From SCN-69-37 sp044507065 (GTDB lineage: Bacteria > Acidobacteriota > Vicinamibacteria > Vicinamibacterales > SCN-69-37): a stretch of 40,092 nt of DNA. Positions within the stretch are counted from its first letter, which is position 1, and each line of letters begins with the position of its first letter. A program made the position numbers and the translations under genes. Under the pieces are notes generated by a model, which made no database searches, was not told the origin of the DNA, and was given only the letters and a program-made list of their open reading frames with translations. This document shows, piece by piece, positions 7,534-15,564 of the stretch. The stretch spans positions 1 to 40,092 of the forward strand of contig JBIQJY010000030.1 in the NCBI GenBank assembly GCA_044507065.1, in the 5' to 3' direction.

Positions 7534-8657
7534 TCGACCGGATCCTCACGCTCATCTGGAAGGAGTTCATCGAGCTCCGCCGTTCACCTCAACTGCTGCG
7601 GCTGGTGCTGGTTGCCCCCGTGGTGCAACTGGGCCTGCTGGGCTATGCGGCCACGACCGACGTGATCAACGTGCCCATTGCGGTCGTCGACGGTGACCGG
7701 TCACCCCGCAGCCGCCAGCTCATCGAGCGTTTCGCCGCCTCGCCGTATTTCGACATCGTGCGCGAGGAGGCGGTGCCGCGGCAGGTCGAGGCGGATCTCG
7801 CTTCCGGCATCGTCAATCTCGCGCTGGTCATCCCGCCCGGCCTCGGCCGTGCGATCGATGCCCCGGGACCGCCGGCCGCCGGCCCGCCCGTCGTGCAGGT
7901 GCTGGCCGACGGCACCGATGCGAATACATCGGGCGTGGCGCTGGCCTACATGCAGGGCCTGGTCGGCGAGTTCAATCGGGCCCTCGCCGAAGAGCGGGGC
8001 ATGGCCGGGCCGGGGGCCATCGACGGGCGGATTCGCGTCTGGTTCAACCCCGATCTCGAGAGTCGCAACTTCATGGTGCCCGGCGTGCTGGCGCTGCTCC
8101 TGCTGATCATCACGGCCAATCTCACGTCGATGGCCATCGTGCGGGAGCGGGAGCAGGGCACGCTGGATCAGCTCTACGTCTCGCCTATCGGGCGGTGGGA
8201 GCTCATCATCGGCAAGCTGGTGCCCTACGCGGTCGTGGGTTTCATCGATGTCCTGCTCGTGGTGGTGGTCGCGGTGGCCTGGTTCGAGGTGCCGCTGCGG
8301 GGCAGCATCCTGCTGCTGCTCGCCTCGAGCGCCATCTACCTGCTGTGCACGCTGGGACTGGGCCTGTTCGTCTCCACGATTTCATCGACACAGCAGCAGG
8401 CGATGATGACGGCGACCTTCTTCTTCCTGGTGCCGATGCTCTACCTGTCGGGCTTCGTGTTTCCCATCGAGAACATGCCGCGCGTGATCCAGTGGGTGAC
8501 CACGTTGATTCCGCTCCGCTACTTTCTCGTCGTGGTCCGGAGTATCTTCCTGAAGGGCGTCGGCCTGGACGTGTTGTGGCCGCAACTGGCCGCGATGGCC
8601 GCCTGGGGGACGGTGGTGCTGACACTGGCCGCCCTGCGGTCGCGCCGACGCGGCTGA
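7530..8657 (+). CDS. ABC-2 type permease (YbhR-like), second of two
   Basis: 375-residue inner-membrane permease, paralogous to the preceding one: N-terminal helix around 23-43, a periplasmic domain starting with the shared pattern PIAVVDGDRSPRSRQLIERF (20 residues), then five helices from about 185 with IVREREQGTLDQLYVSPI and LSGFVFPIENMP. The frame is open further upstream, but the ATG at 7530 overlaps the preceding stop (ATGA), matches the operon's coupling style and gives a proper ABC-2 N-terminus (IWKEFIELRRSP). It completes the exporter: two ATPases, two permeases, lipoprotein adaptor and outer-membrane duct. Confidence 0.88.
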   Translation: MIDRILTLIWKEFIELRRSPQLLRLVLVAPVVQLGLLGYAATTDVINVPIAVVDGDRSPRSRQLIERFAASPYFDIVREEAVPRQVEADLASGIVNLALVIPPGLGRAIDAPGPPAAGPPVVQVLADGTDANTSGVALAYMQGLVGEFNRALAEERGMAGPGAIDGRIRVWFNPDLESRNFMVPGVLALLLLIITANLTSMAIVREREQGTLDQLYVSPIGRWELIIGKLVPYAVVGFIDVLLVVVVAVAWFEVPLRGSILLLLASSAIYLLCTLGLGLFVSTISSTQQQAMMTATFFFLVPMLYLSGFVFPIENMPRVIQWVTTLIPLRYFLVVVRSIFLKGVGLDVLWPQLAAMAAWGTVVLTLAALRSRRRG

Positions 8658-8685
8658 CCGGATCCTCGAGGGAGTGCGACGACGC

Positions 8686-9408
8686 ATGCAGATACACATT
8701 GGCACGTCCGGCTACAACTACCCGGAGTGGCGCGGCACGTTCTATCCGGAAGGGTTTCCCGCCAAGCAGATGTTCGCCTACTACTCCGCGCGGTTCCCGG
8801 CCGTGGAAATCAACTACACGTTCTACCGGATGCCCACGCTGAAGACGACCGAGGCGTGGCGCGAGCAGGCCCCACCCGGGTTCCAGTATGTGTTGAAGGC
8901 GCCGCGGCGCATCACGCACGACAAGCGTCTTGTCGACTGCGCCGATACGGTCGAGTACTTCGTTGCGAGTGCGCGCGGACTTGGCGATCACCGAGGGCCG
9001 CTGCTGTTTCAACTCCCGCCGCACCTGAAGTGCGACGTCGATCGGCTGGCGGCCTTCCTCACGCTCGTACCGCCCGACATGCGAGCCTGTTTCGAGTTTC
9101 GTCACGAGTCGTGGCACGTCGAGGACGTCTGGTCGGTGCTGCGCGCGCACGGCGCCGCACTCTGCATCGCGGACTTCGGTGACAAGTCCACGCCGGTCGT
9201 CGCGACAGCGAAGCACGGCTACCTGCGGCTGCGCGACGAGGGGTATGAGCCAGCCGATCTGGCGAGATGGGCCGACGTCGTCGCATCGCACGCGGACCGC
9301 TGGGACGACGTGTACGTCTTCTTCAAGCACGAGGACGCGGGCAAGGGCCCCGAATTCGCCCGTGCGTTCAGCGAACAGCTGCGCGACCGCGGGTTGTTGC
9401 CGGCATGA
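8686..9408 (+). CDS. DUF72 family protein (YecE-like)
   Basis: 240-residue protein of the DUF72/YecE TIM-barrel family, whose biochemical function is not established. Family hallmarks are IHIGTSGYNYPEW at the N-terminus, FPAVEINYTFYRMP, FQYVLKAPRRITHDKRL, a QLPPHLK strand, and the C-terminal VYVFFKHEDAGKGPEFA. The ATG at 8686 starts directly before the conserved first strand, with GAGGGAG about a dozen bases upstream; a GTG at 8674 is a possible alternative. It lies 28 bases after the exporter operon and may be co-transcribed, but no functional link is evident. The last 41 bases overlap the convergent hydrolase gene. Confidence 0.85.
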   Translation: MQIHIGTSGYNYPEWRGTFYPEGFPAKQMFAYYSARFPAVEINYTFYRMPTLKTTEAWREQAPPGFQYVLKAPRRITHDKRLVDCADTVEYFVASARGLGDHRGPLLFQLPPHLKCDVDRLAAFLTLVPPDMRACFEFRHESWHVEDVWSVLRAHGAALCIADFGDKSTPVVATAKHGYLRLRDEGYEPADLARWADVVASHADRWDDVYVFFKHEDAGKGPEFARAFSEQLRDRGLLPA

Positions 9409-10420
9409 CCGTCGTCAGGAACGCGATCGCCTGCGTCTCGGCCCAGTAGCCGTCGTCGGTCCGCGGCGCCGACAGGAAGGCGCAGTGTCCGCCCCGGTCG
9501 GTGACCGTCACGCGGACATCGGGATTGTCGCGGATGGCGTCGGCGCGGAACTGCGCCGCCGGAACGAACGGATCGTCTTCGGCGGCCAGGATGAGCAGCG
9601 GCACGTTCACCCGATCGATGACGCGCAGCGCGCTCGCCAGCCGGTAGTAGTTGGCCGCATCGCCAAAGCCGTGGTACGGCGCCGTGTACGCGTCGTCGAA
9701 GGCCCGGATCGTCCAGATGCGGTCGAGCGCCGACAGGTCGTAGCGTCCCGGCCACGCCGCGGCCTTCCGCCGCATGCGCGCACGAAGGTTGCGGACGAAG
9801 TTCAGCTGATACACCGTATTCGACCGGCGTTCGATCGCGCGGACGCAGCGATCGAGATCGATGGTGGGGCAGATGGCCACGGCCCCGCGGACGGGCACGT
9901 CCGGATGGTCGGTCATTTCGGCCGCGAGTTTGGCCGTCAGGTTTCCACCGAGCGAGTAGCCGACGACGCCGAAGTCGCGCAACCCGTCGCTCGCGACAAG
10001 CGCGCGGATGACCTCGCGCGGATCGTCGGTCAGGCCCGAATGGTAGAGGTGTGGCGTGAGGTGTTCGGTGCCGCCGCAGTTGCGCTGGTTGAGCAGGACG
10101 GCGTTCCAGCCGGCGCCCCACGCCTTGGCCGCCACGCCGCGCATGTAGTGCACGGAACTGGACCCTTCGAGGCCGTGCAGGACGAGCACCGTGGGGCACC
10201 CCTCCCGCTGCGGTTGCCAGTAGCAGTGGGCCAGCACCTGCGTGTCATCGCTCACGCGGATCAGTCTCGGATCCGCAGGAGGCAGTGCGTCGAAGCGGCG
10301 CCGCGAGGCCCAGGCGAACACCGTCATCAGGTGGCCGTTGGCCAGACCGCGGCGGGGGACGAATGATGGGGCCTGCCAGGTGACGTCGGGTTGCGGGGGA
10401 GCGGGTGTCAGCACGGTCAT
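9368..10420 (-). CDS. YheT-type alpha/beta hydrolase
   Basis: 350-residue alpha/beta-fold hydrolase of the YheT/AB_hydrolase_4 group (esterase-like; substrate unknown). The N-terminus has the family pattern FVPRRGLANGHLMTVFAW. The oxyanion strand is VLVLHGLEGSSSVHY, followed by AVLLNQRNCGGTEHLTPHLYHSG, both typical of YheT. Catalytic residues inferred are Ser156 (GYSLGG), Asp282 or 283 (LAAEDDPFVP) and His312 (DRGGHCAFL). The ATG at 10420 overlaps the upstream membrane-protein stop by four bases, so it is the last gene of a six-gene minus-strand operon. Its 3' end runs 41 bases into the convergent DUF72 gene, with no terminator between them. Confidence 0.88.
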   Translation of the reverse strand: MTVLTPAPPQPDVTWQAPSFVPRRGLANGHLMTVFAWASRRRFDALPPADPRLIRVSDDTQVLAHCYWQPQREGCPTVLVLHGLEGSSSVHYMRGVAAKAWGAGWNAVLLNQRNCGGTEHLTPHLYHSGLTDDPREVIRALVASDGLRDFGVVGYSLGGNLTAKLAAEMTDHPDVPVRGAVAICPTIDLDRCVRAIERRSNTVYQLNFVRNLRARMRRKAAAWPGRYDLSALDRIWTIRAFDDAYTAPYHGFGDAANYYRLASALRVIDRVNVPLLILAAEDDPFVPAAQFRADAIRDNPDVRVTVTDRGGHCAFLSAPRTDDGYWAETQAIAFLTTVMPATTRGRAAVR

Positions 10421-11892
10421 CGGGTGCGAAGGTCGTAGACGACGAAGCGGCCGTTGCGGAACAGGGTGGGCAGGTCGAACCGCCGGTCGGTGTGATCGAC
10501 GAACACATCCAGATCGTAGCGCGTTGCGACGGCCCGGACATCGTCGGCCGTCGTCCAGTCGTCGAACCCCGCAAGCGCGGCCGTGCGCTCGGCGACGCGC
10601 CCGGCCAGCGCCGCGTCGTACATTGCCATTGCCGGATCCTTGCCCAGCTCGAGCGGCGTGTCCCGCAGTGCGGCCACGCGCACACTGGACCCGTACTTCC
10701 AGGCATGCCCCGGATCGGCGAGCACGTGCCACGAGGGTGACTGCTGCCGCAGCCAGCGCATCGCCGCCGTCCAGTCGTCGTCGGCCAGGGCCGGCTGGGC
10801 CAGCGGACGCCCGGCCTCGTGAAGCACGAACGCGCCGCGGCCAACAGCCAGAAGCGCCAGTCCCGCGATGACTGCGCGGCGACGCAGAGACGCGCGTCCG
10901 GCCAGGTCGAACGCGAGCCACCAGCCCAGATAGGCGGCCACCACGGCGTCGAGCAGCCAGAACACGCGGTTGGCCTGGAGCTGTACGAAGAAGGCGATGT
11001 GCCGCTCGGCGAGGGGCAGGGACATGAAGAAGACGGCGACGAGTGCCATCAGGCCCGCCATGAGGCCCGCCTCTCCGGCAACCGCCGCACCCGAGCGGAC
11101 CCGTCGCCGGAAGAGGGCGAGGATCACGACCGGATACGCGAGGTTGCCCGCCCATGCATAGGCGGGCCAGTCGAGCGAGAACAGGTAGTCGCGATCGCCA
11201 AGCACCGCAAGCCAGGCGGCATCCATCACCGGCATGCGCCCCGCCACGAACATCAGCGCCAGCACGGCCGCCACGGCCGCGGCGCCGAGCGCGGCGCGGG
11301 CGCGCGTCGTGCGGACATGTGGCCATACGGCGGCGACGACGACAACGCCGGCAAACCAGATCGCTGTCGAGGAATGCACGACGGCGGCAGCCACGACCCA
11401 CAGCAGCGCGACGACCGGCCGCCGGCGCACGACGTACGCCAGCGCGAACAGGCCCAGGGCGAACGCCAGCATGCGTGGGTGCATGTAGCCTTCGAGCGAA
11501 TTGGCGCCGGTCCGCGCAATCCGGTGGCGAAGCGTCATCAGGATGAGCGTCGCGGCAATACTCCAGCGGTCGAACCCGAGGCTCCGCCCGAGGCAGGCGG
11601 CCCCCGCGGCGAGGCCGGCCATCGTGATGACGTACAGCACGGCAAACAGCGCCGGCAGCGGCACGTGCGTTGCGCGAACGACGGCGCCGAGCACTTCGTC
11701 GCCCAGCCAGAAGCGCATCTGCGGATCGAAGACGGCACGGTCGCGTGGAAACAGCGTGTCGTCGGCCGCCAGTTCGATTGCGGGTACGTAGAAGGCCTGG
11801 TCGGAGACACCGAACCGGTACCCGCCGGCATTGGCCGTGCCGACGATGAGGAAGAACAGGGCTGCGACGGCGAACCAGGCGGCCCGGCTCAT
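10417..11892 (-). CDS. polytopic membrane protein, possibly GT-C-like
   Basis: 491-residue integral membrane protein of unknown function. It shows roughly ten hydrophobic helices between residues 3 and 340, then a soluble C-terminal domain of about 130 residues. The segment SLEGYMHPRMLAFALG followed by a helix containing a conserved-looking His (VVHSSTAIW) recalls uncharacterised bacterial membrane proteins thought to be related to GT-C glycosyltransferases. The acidic pair DD in the first periplasmic loop (ELAADDTLFPRD) would fit such a fold, but this is weak evidence. The ATG at 11892 overlaps the DinB-gene stop and the gene end overlaps the hydrolase start, so it is translated as part of the operon. 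Confidence 0.6.
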   Translation of the reverse strand: MSRAAWFAVAALFFLIVGTANAGGYRFGVSDQAFYVPAIELAADDTLFPRDRAVFDPQMRFWLGDEVLGAVVRATHVPLPALFAVLYVITMAGLAAGAACLGRSLGFDRWSIAATLILMTLRHRIARTGANSLEGYMHPRMLAFALGLFALAYVVRRRPVVALLWVVAAAVVHSSTAIWFAGVVVVAAVWPHVRTTRARAALGAAAVAAVLALMFVAGRMPVMDAAWLAVLGDRDYLFSLDWPAYAWAGNLAYPVVILALFRRRVRSGAAVAGEAGLMAGLMALVAVFFMSLPLAERHIAFFVQLQANRVFWLLDAVVAAYLGWWLAFDLAGRASLRRRAVIAGLALLAVGRGAFVLHEAGRPLAQPALADDDWTAAMRWLRQQSPSWHVLADPGHAWKYGSSVRVAALRDTPLELGKDPAMAMYDAALAGRVAERTAALAGFDDWTTADDVRAVATRYDLDVFVDHTDRRFDLPTLFRNGRFVVYDLRTR

Positions 11893-12386
11893 AGGTGGTC
11901 GTCGGCGGTCGGTCCGTAGATGTCCGGGACGCGCAGACCCAGCAGGCGGAAGTAGACGGTCAATTGCCCTCGGTGGTGGATGACGTGGTGGAGCAGGAAG
12001 CGCTCCAGTGCCTCGAAGCGCGGCAGGATTTCGACGACCGCCGGCCCGCGGCGCAGCGTCCACGGTGACACGAGCCGGGCGTCGGTCGCCGCGGCGAACG
12101 CCTCCCGCCATTCGACGACGTGTCGATCGAACATGTCGAGCACGTCAGCGCGCGCCTGGCCCTCGGTGGCACGCCCGGTTGCGCCGGCGAGATCGTAGTC
12201 GTCGTGCGCCAGCATCTGGACGCCCCAGTGCGGCAGCCGGGCGAGGTGGGTGGCGAGTCCCGCGAGCGAAAATGATCGCGGATGCGGCCGCCACGACATC
12301 GACTCGTCGGGCAGCCGATCCAGCAGGGTTCGCGTCAGGTCCAGGTCGCGATCGACCCGCCCGGCCAGCTGCGCGCGGGCGTCCAC
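11889..12386 (-). CDS. DinB-like metal-dependent four-helix protein
   Basis: 165-residue DinB/YfiT-type four-helix-bundle protein. Such proteins bind a divalent metal through three histidines, and some act as thiol transferases. Candidate ligands are His47 (LATHLARLPHW), His133/134 and His137/138 (LLHHVIHHRGQL), and PHPRSFSLAGLATHL is the classic DinB approach to the first ligand. The GTG at 12386 begins two bases after the LemA stop codon, and the gene end overlaps the membrane-protein ATG; both contacts support this start even though the frame stays open upstream across the LemA gene. The actual substrate is unknown. Confidence 0.8.
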   Translation of the reverse strand: MDARAQLAGRVDRDLDLTRTLLDRLPDESMSWRPHPRSFSLAGLATHLARLPHWGVQMLAHDDYDLAGATGRATEGQARADVLDMFDRHVVEWREAFAAATDARLVSPWTLRRGPAVVEILPRFEALERFLLHHVIHHRGQLTVYFRLLGLRVPDIYGPTADDHL

Positions 12387-12388
12387 GG

Positions 12389-12964
12389 TCAGCGCGGCGA
12401 AAAGTCCACCGTCGGCACCGTCTGGGCCGATTCGGGCGCGTCGAAGTACGGGTACTCCTCGAAGCCGAACATGCGTGCCGTGATGTTCGACGGGAATCGA
12501 CGCCGCAGCGAGTTGTACTCCTGGAGGCGTTCGTTGTAGCGTCGTCGTTCCTGCGCGAGGCGGTTCTCGGTGCCGGCCAGTTCGTCCATCAGGCGCATGA
12601 AGGTCTCGTTCGACTTGAGCTGGGGGTAGTTCTCGACGACGACCAGCAAACGGGCCAAGGCGGACGATTCGGCGTTGGCCGCTTCGATGCGCTGGGCGGG
12701 CGTGCTCGCGCCAGCCATCTGCGCGCGCGCGTCGGCGACGGCCTGGAAGACTTCCTTCTCCTGCGCCGCGAATCCCTGCACGGTGGCCACGAGGTTCGGG
12801 ATGAGGTCGTTGCGCCGCTGCAACTGGTTCTCGACCTGTCCCCACTGTGCCTTGATGGCTTCCTCCTGCGCCGTGAAGCGGTTGTACGAACACCCGCTCA
12901 GCACACCGACCGCCGCGACGAGCAGCGTCGCGCGCACCATGAATGCCTGCCATGTGATTGTCAT
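12389..12964 (-). CDS. lemA: LemA family lipoprotein
   Basis: 191-residue LemA protein. The N-terminus is a signal with lipobox LSGC (Cys25), which predicts lipid anchoring. The body is the LemA helical bundle: WGQVENQLQRRNDLIPNLVATV, quoted here only by its core RRNDLIPNLV, then VFQAVADARA, the NYPQLKSNETF loop, and RRRYNERLQEYNSLRRRFP near the end, finishing in the aromatic GFEEYPYFD typical of the family. The ATG at 12964 has GGAGG nine bases upstream. It follows the TPM gene by 26 bases; lemA-TPM pairs are common and the two are thought to act together at the envelope, though the role is not established. Confidence 0.92.
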   Translation of the reverse strand: MTITWQAFMVRATLLVAAVGVLSGCSYNRFTAQEEAIKAQWGQVENQLQRRNDLIPNLVATVQGFAAQEKEVFQAVADARAQMAGASTPAQRIEAANAESSALARLLVVVENYPQLKSNETFMRLMDELAGTENRLAQERRRYNERLQEYNSLRRRFPSNITARMFGFEEYPYFDAPESAQTVPTVDFSPR

Positions 12965-12990
12965 TGTCGTGATCCTCCCGCTGCCCGTCC

Positions 12991-13812
12991 CTACCATCGG
13001 CCCGAGGCGCCACCGCCCCCGCTGAGGCCGCCGCCGAATCCGCCAAACCCGCCGCCGCCCCCGCCTCCGAACCCACCGCCGCCGAAGCCGCCGAAGCCGC
13101 CCCCGAATCCGCCCACGCCTCCATGCCATCGCCCGCCGCGCCGGCGTACGTGCGGGCCGCCGCCGGATCCGAGACTCGACAGTGCGATCAGCACGAGCAG
13201 AATCAGCACGATCTGCAGCGCTGACGGACCATCGTATGCGCCGGCGGCCGGCGGCGCCGCGTCGGGCAGTCCCTCGACGGCGACACCGCGCACCTCACCG
13301 ATCCGCCGCGCGAGCGCCGTCACCCCGTCGACCAGGCCCCGGCCGTAGTCCCCGGTGCGAAAAGCCGGCAGCAAGCGCTGTCGAATGACCTCCCCGGCGA
13401 ATCCGTCAGTGATCGCTTCCTCGAGGCCGTAGCCGACCTCGATGCGCACACGGCGCTCGTCGACGGCGAGCAGGACCAGCAGCCCGCGATCGAGTTCGCG
13501 GTCGCCGATGCCGGCCTGTTCGAACAGGGCGACGGCGTAGTCCTCGATCGTCGCGTAGGGCTCGAACGTGCCGATCGTCACGACCACGATCGTGTCGCCC
13601 GAGGCGGCGAGCAGAGCGCGGATGTGCTGGTCGAGCGCCGCCTCGTCGGCCGGATCGATGACGTTGGCGAAGTCGTTGACCGGTGCCGTCAGGGTCGGCA
13701 GCGGCTGGGCGGCCGCCCGTCCGGCACCCACCACGCCCACGAGGACAGCGAGTGCGAGGACGACTCCCCGGGTACGGGCGCCTACGACGTCCACGAATCG
13801 ACGAATGCCCAC
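12991..13812 (-). CDS. TPM-domain (TLP18.3/Psb32/MOLO-1) protein with Gly-rich tail
   Basis: 273-residue exported, membrane-anchored protein. A signal sequence ends around residue 36 (AGRAAAQP). The TPM domain spans about 45-175: VNDFANVIDPADEAAL at its start, then TIVVVTIGTFEP, DRGLLVLLAVDERRVRIEVG and the family block GYGLEEAITDGFAGEVI. A transmembrane helix follows near 195-215, and the last 55 residues are almost all Gly/Phe (repeats of GGFGG), as in many bacterial TPM proteins. The start is a GTG at 13812 lying inside the end of the preceding gene (31-base overlap), which indicates translational coupling. Its partner LemA is next downstream. The cellular role of bacterial TPM/LemA pairs is not settled. 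Confidence 0.9.
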   Translation of the reverse strand: MGIRRFVDVVGARTRGVVLALAVLVGVVGAGRAAAQPLPTLTAPVNDFANVIDPADEAALDQHIRALLAASGDTIVVVTIGTFEPYATIEDYAVALFEQAGIGDRELDRGLLVLLAVDERRVRIEVGYGLEEAITDGFAGEVIRQRLLPAFRTGDYGRGLVDGVTALARRIGEVRGVAVEGLPDAAPPAAGAYDGPSALQIVLILLVLIALSSLGSGGGPHVRRRGGRWHGGVGGFGGGFGGFGGGGFGGGGGGGFGGFGGGLSGGGGASGRW

Positions 13813-14468
13813 AATCGTTCAGACGTGGCGAGATAGTCAGGCAGCCGCGCCACCAGATGGGACGCCCGTTCGGGATGGGTGCCGAGCGCAATGACTTCCT
13901 GCACGAGTGCGGTGTCGAGCGCTGCGGCGCGCGCGCCCGCGGCCGGGGCGTCCGCGCCGCTGATGCCGTGGAGGCGCGCGACATCGGCGAGCAGCGCGCG
14001 CAGCGGCTCGGCCGACTCCGCGATGAGGTCGGCGAGTCGATCGTCGTGACCCCCGGCCGTCATCCAGCCCTGGCGGAGGTGAATCAGGTGGCTCTTCGCC
14101 TGCACCTCGCAGGCGCGCCGCAGGTGGATCGGGTCGACGGCCACGCCGGCAAACGGCGGATCGCCGGCAATGACCAGGTGCCGATCGAGCACGGCCTGGT
14201 ATTCGACCGGGAAGATGTCGAGCGAGCGACGGAACTCATCGGGCGTGATGAGTAGAGGAGTCTCCACGTCGTCGCGGTGCCACAGATCCGTCAAGGCGGA
14301 GATGGCGCGGAGGTCGCTCGCCGTGACGGTGGCGGCGAACGCGACGCTCGCGCGTCGCCCCGAGGCCACGAGAGCAACGAAACGGTCGCCGAACACGCGT
14401 TGGAGGTCGGCAGCCACCCGGTCGAACGCCCGGCGGGTATGGACTGGCAGCGTCAGTTGTCCGCTCAC
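13782..14468 (-). CDS. nucleotidyltransferase-like protein, probably degenerate
   Basis: 228-residue soluble protein. Residues about 10-60 resemble the start of a Pol-beta-type nucleotidyltransferase domain (helix RVAADLQRVFGDRFVALV, then a loop where GSxARG is expected), and the remainder is helical, as in proteins annotated nucleotidyltransferase plus helical domain. The expected GS...DxD catalytic signature is not intact: the loop reads ASGRRASVAF, with no paired aspartates after it. It may therefore be a pseudoenzyme. I chose the GTG at 14468 over an upstream in-frame GTG at 14495 because a TACAAT box sits exactly six bases before it. It heads the six-gene minus-strand operon and overlaps the TPM gene start. 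Confidence 0.6.
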   Translation of the reverse strand: MSGQLTLPVHTRRAFDRVAADLQRVFGDRFVALVASGRRASVAFAATVTASDLRAISALTDLWHRDDVETPLLITPDEFRRSLDIFPVEYQAVLDRHLVIAGDPPFAGVAVDPIHLRRACEVQAKSHLIHLRQGWMTAGGHDDRLADLIAESAEPLRALLADVARLHGISGADAPAAGARAAALDTALVQEVIALGTHPERASHLVARLPDYLATSERLWAFVDSWTS

Positions 14469-14474
14469 CGGTCC

Positions 14475-14496
14475 ATTGTAGGGTGCAAATCGCACC
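14475..14496 (-). promoter_or_regulatory. promoter box of the six-gene operon with upstream dyad
   Basis: On the minus strand TACAAT (14480-14475) ends six bases before the GTG at 14468, so a transcript starting about seven bases downstream of the box would begin at the start codon. Just upstream, within the promoter spacer, lies the dyad GGTGC-AAATC-GCACC (14482-14496), a possible operator. The box is clear; the operator is weak because the arms are only five bases. Confidence 0.5.
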
Positions 14497-14536
14497 GAGC
14501 CGGTCGCTTCCGGTGCCCGGCGCTCCGGCGGGACGG

Positions 14537-14542
14537 TAGAAT
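14537..14542 (+). promoter_or_regulatory. TAGAAT -10 box of yvcK, leaderless geometry
   Basis: TAGAAT is followed by exactly six bases and then the GTG start at 14549. No Shine-Dalgarno sequence fits in that space. The box is divergent from the TACAAT box at 14475-14480, making this 80-base gap a back-to-back promoter region. No convincing -35 element is visible. Confidence 0.5.
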
Positions 14543-14548
14543 GTCCGC

Positions 14549-15550
14549 GTGCGTCTGCGCATGCTCAAGGTGGGCTGCTTCGGCGGCGGGACCGGGTTGC
14601 CGAGTCTGCTCGGCGGCCTGAAGGACGATCCGTGGATCGAGCTCCACGCCATCGTCACGATGTTCGACAGCGGGGGATCGTCCGGCCAGCTGCGCGACGA
14701 ACTCGGCGTGCTGCCTCCCGGCGACGTGCTCAAGTGCGCGCTGGCGCTGGCACGCAACGAACGCGAGGCGCGCGCGATACTCCTCGCGCGCCTGCCCATG
14801 CTCGCACACGGCCAGGATCGGCTGGCCGGCCACACGGGCGGCAACCTGCTGCTCTCGATGATGGAGCAGTACACGGGCGGCGACTTCCTGGCCGCAGTCG
14901 ACGGCCTGCGCGCGCTGCTCGGGTGTCGCGGGCACGTCTGGCCGATTACCGTCGAGCGGTCCACGATCTGCGCCGAGTATCACGACGGCTCGCGCACGCG
15001 CGGCGAGGTGGAGGTGGATGCCGGACAGGCGGGCGGCCGCCCGATCGGGCGGCTGTGGCTCGATCCGCCGGTTGCCATTCATCCGCGCGTAGCCGACGCG
15101 GTCCGTGATCTCGATGCCGCCATCATCGGTCCCGGCAGCTTCTACACGAGCCTGCTGCCGATCTTCATGGTGAAAGGCTGCGTCGAGGCGCTCGCGGCCG
15201 TGCGCGGCCCGATCATCTACGTTGCCAACCTGCTCACCGAAGGGCGCGGCATGGAAGGCTTCACGGCGGCCGATGCCGTGAACCGGCTCAGTGCCGCGAT
15301 TGGCCGCCCCGTCGACATCGTCATCTTCAATCAGGCCGCGCCGTCGCCAGCGGTGCTCGAGGGGTACGCGCTCGAGCACAAGGCGCCACTCGAGCTGGGC
15401 CGGCTGCCCGACGGGTGTCAGCTGATCGAAGGGGAGTTCTGGCGTCGGTCCATCGCGCGGCACAATCGCCGCCGCCTGCGTGCCGCCGTGTGGGCGGCGC
15501 TGTCCGAACACATGCTGGTGCGTCCGGCTGCGCCGGCCGCGATCGGCTGA
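14549..15550 (+). CDS. yvcK: YvcK/CofD-family protein (gluconeogenesis factor)
   Basis: 333-residue cytoplasmic protein of the YvcK/CofD-like family, which in Bacillus and mycobacteria links carbon status to cell-wall synthesis and binds UDP-sugars. Seen here: the N-terminal nucleotide loop GCFGGGTGLPSLLGGL, the MFDSGGSSGQLR block, the GDVLKCALALA helix, GHTGGNLLLSMM, and DAAIIGPGSFYTSLLP, all hallmark segments of the family. Length is normal. The GTG at 14549 is favoured by a TAGAAT box six bases upstream; an ATG four codons in is an alternative. The neighbouring rapZ/whiA genes that often accompany yvcK in Gram-positives are absent. It converges on the phosphoesterase gene with only 14 bases between stops. 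Confidence 0.87.
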   Translation: MRLRMLKVGCFGGGTGLPSLLGGLKDDPWIELHAIVTMFDSGGSSGQLRDELGVLPPGDVLKCALALARNEREARAILLARLPMLAHGQDRLAGHTGGNLLLSMMEQYTGGDFLAAVDGLRALLGCRGHVWPITVERSTICAEYHDGSRTRGEVEVDAGQAGGRPIGRLWLDPPVAIHPRVADAVRDLDAAIIGPGSFYTSLLPIFMVKGCVEALAAVRGPIIYVANLLTEGRGMEGFTAADAVNRLSAAIGRPVDIVIFNQAAPSPAVLEGYALEHKAPLELGRLPDGCQLIEGEFWRRSIARHNRRRLRAAVWAALSEHMLVRPAAPAAIG

Positions 15551-15564
15551 GGGGAAGCGGCGCG

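Noticed and set aside
13019..13140. Tandem-repeat-like DNA with CCGCCGAA(T/G)CC units
   Set aside because: It is the coding sequence of the Gly/Phe-rich tail of the TPM protein, common in that family, not a CRISPR or mobile repeat.
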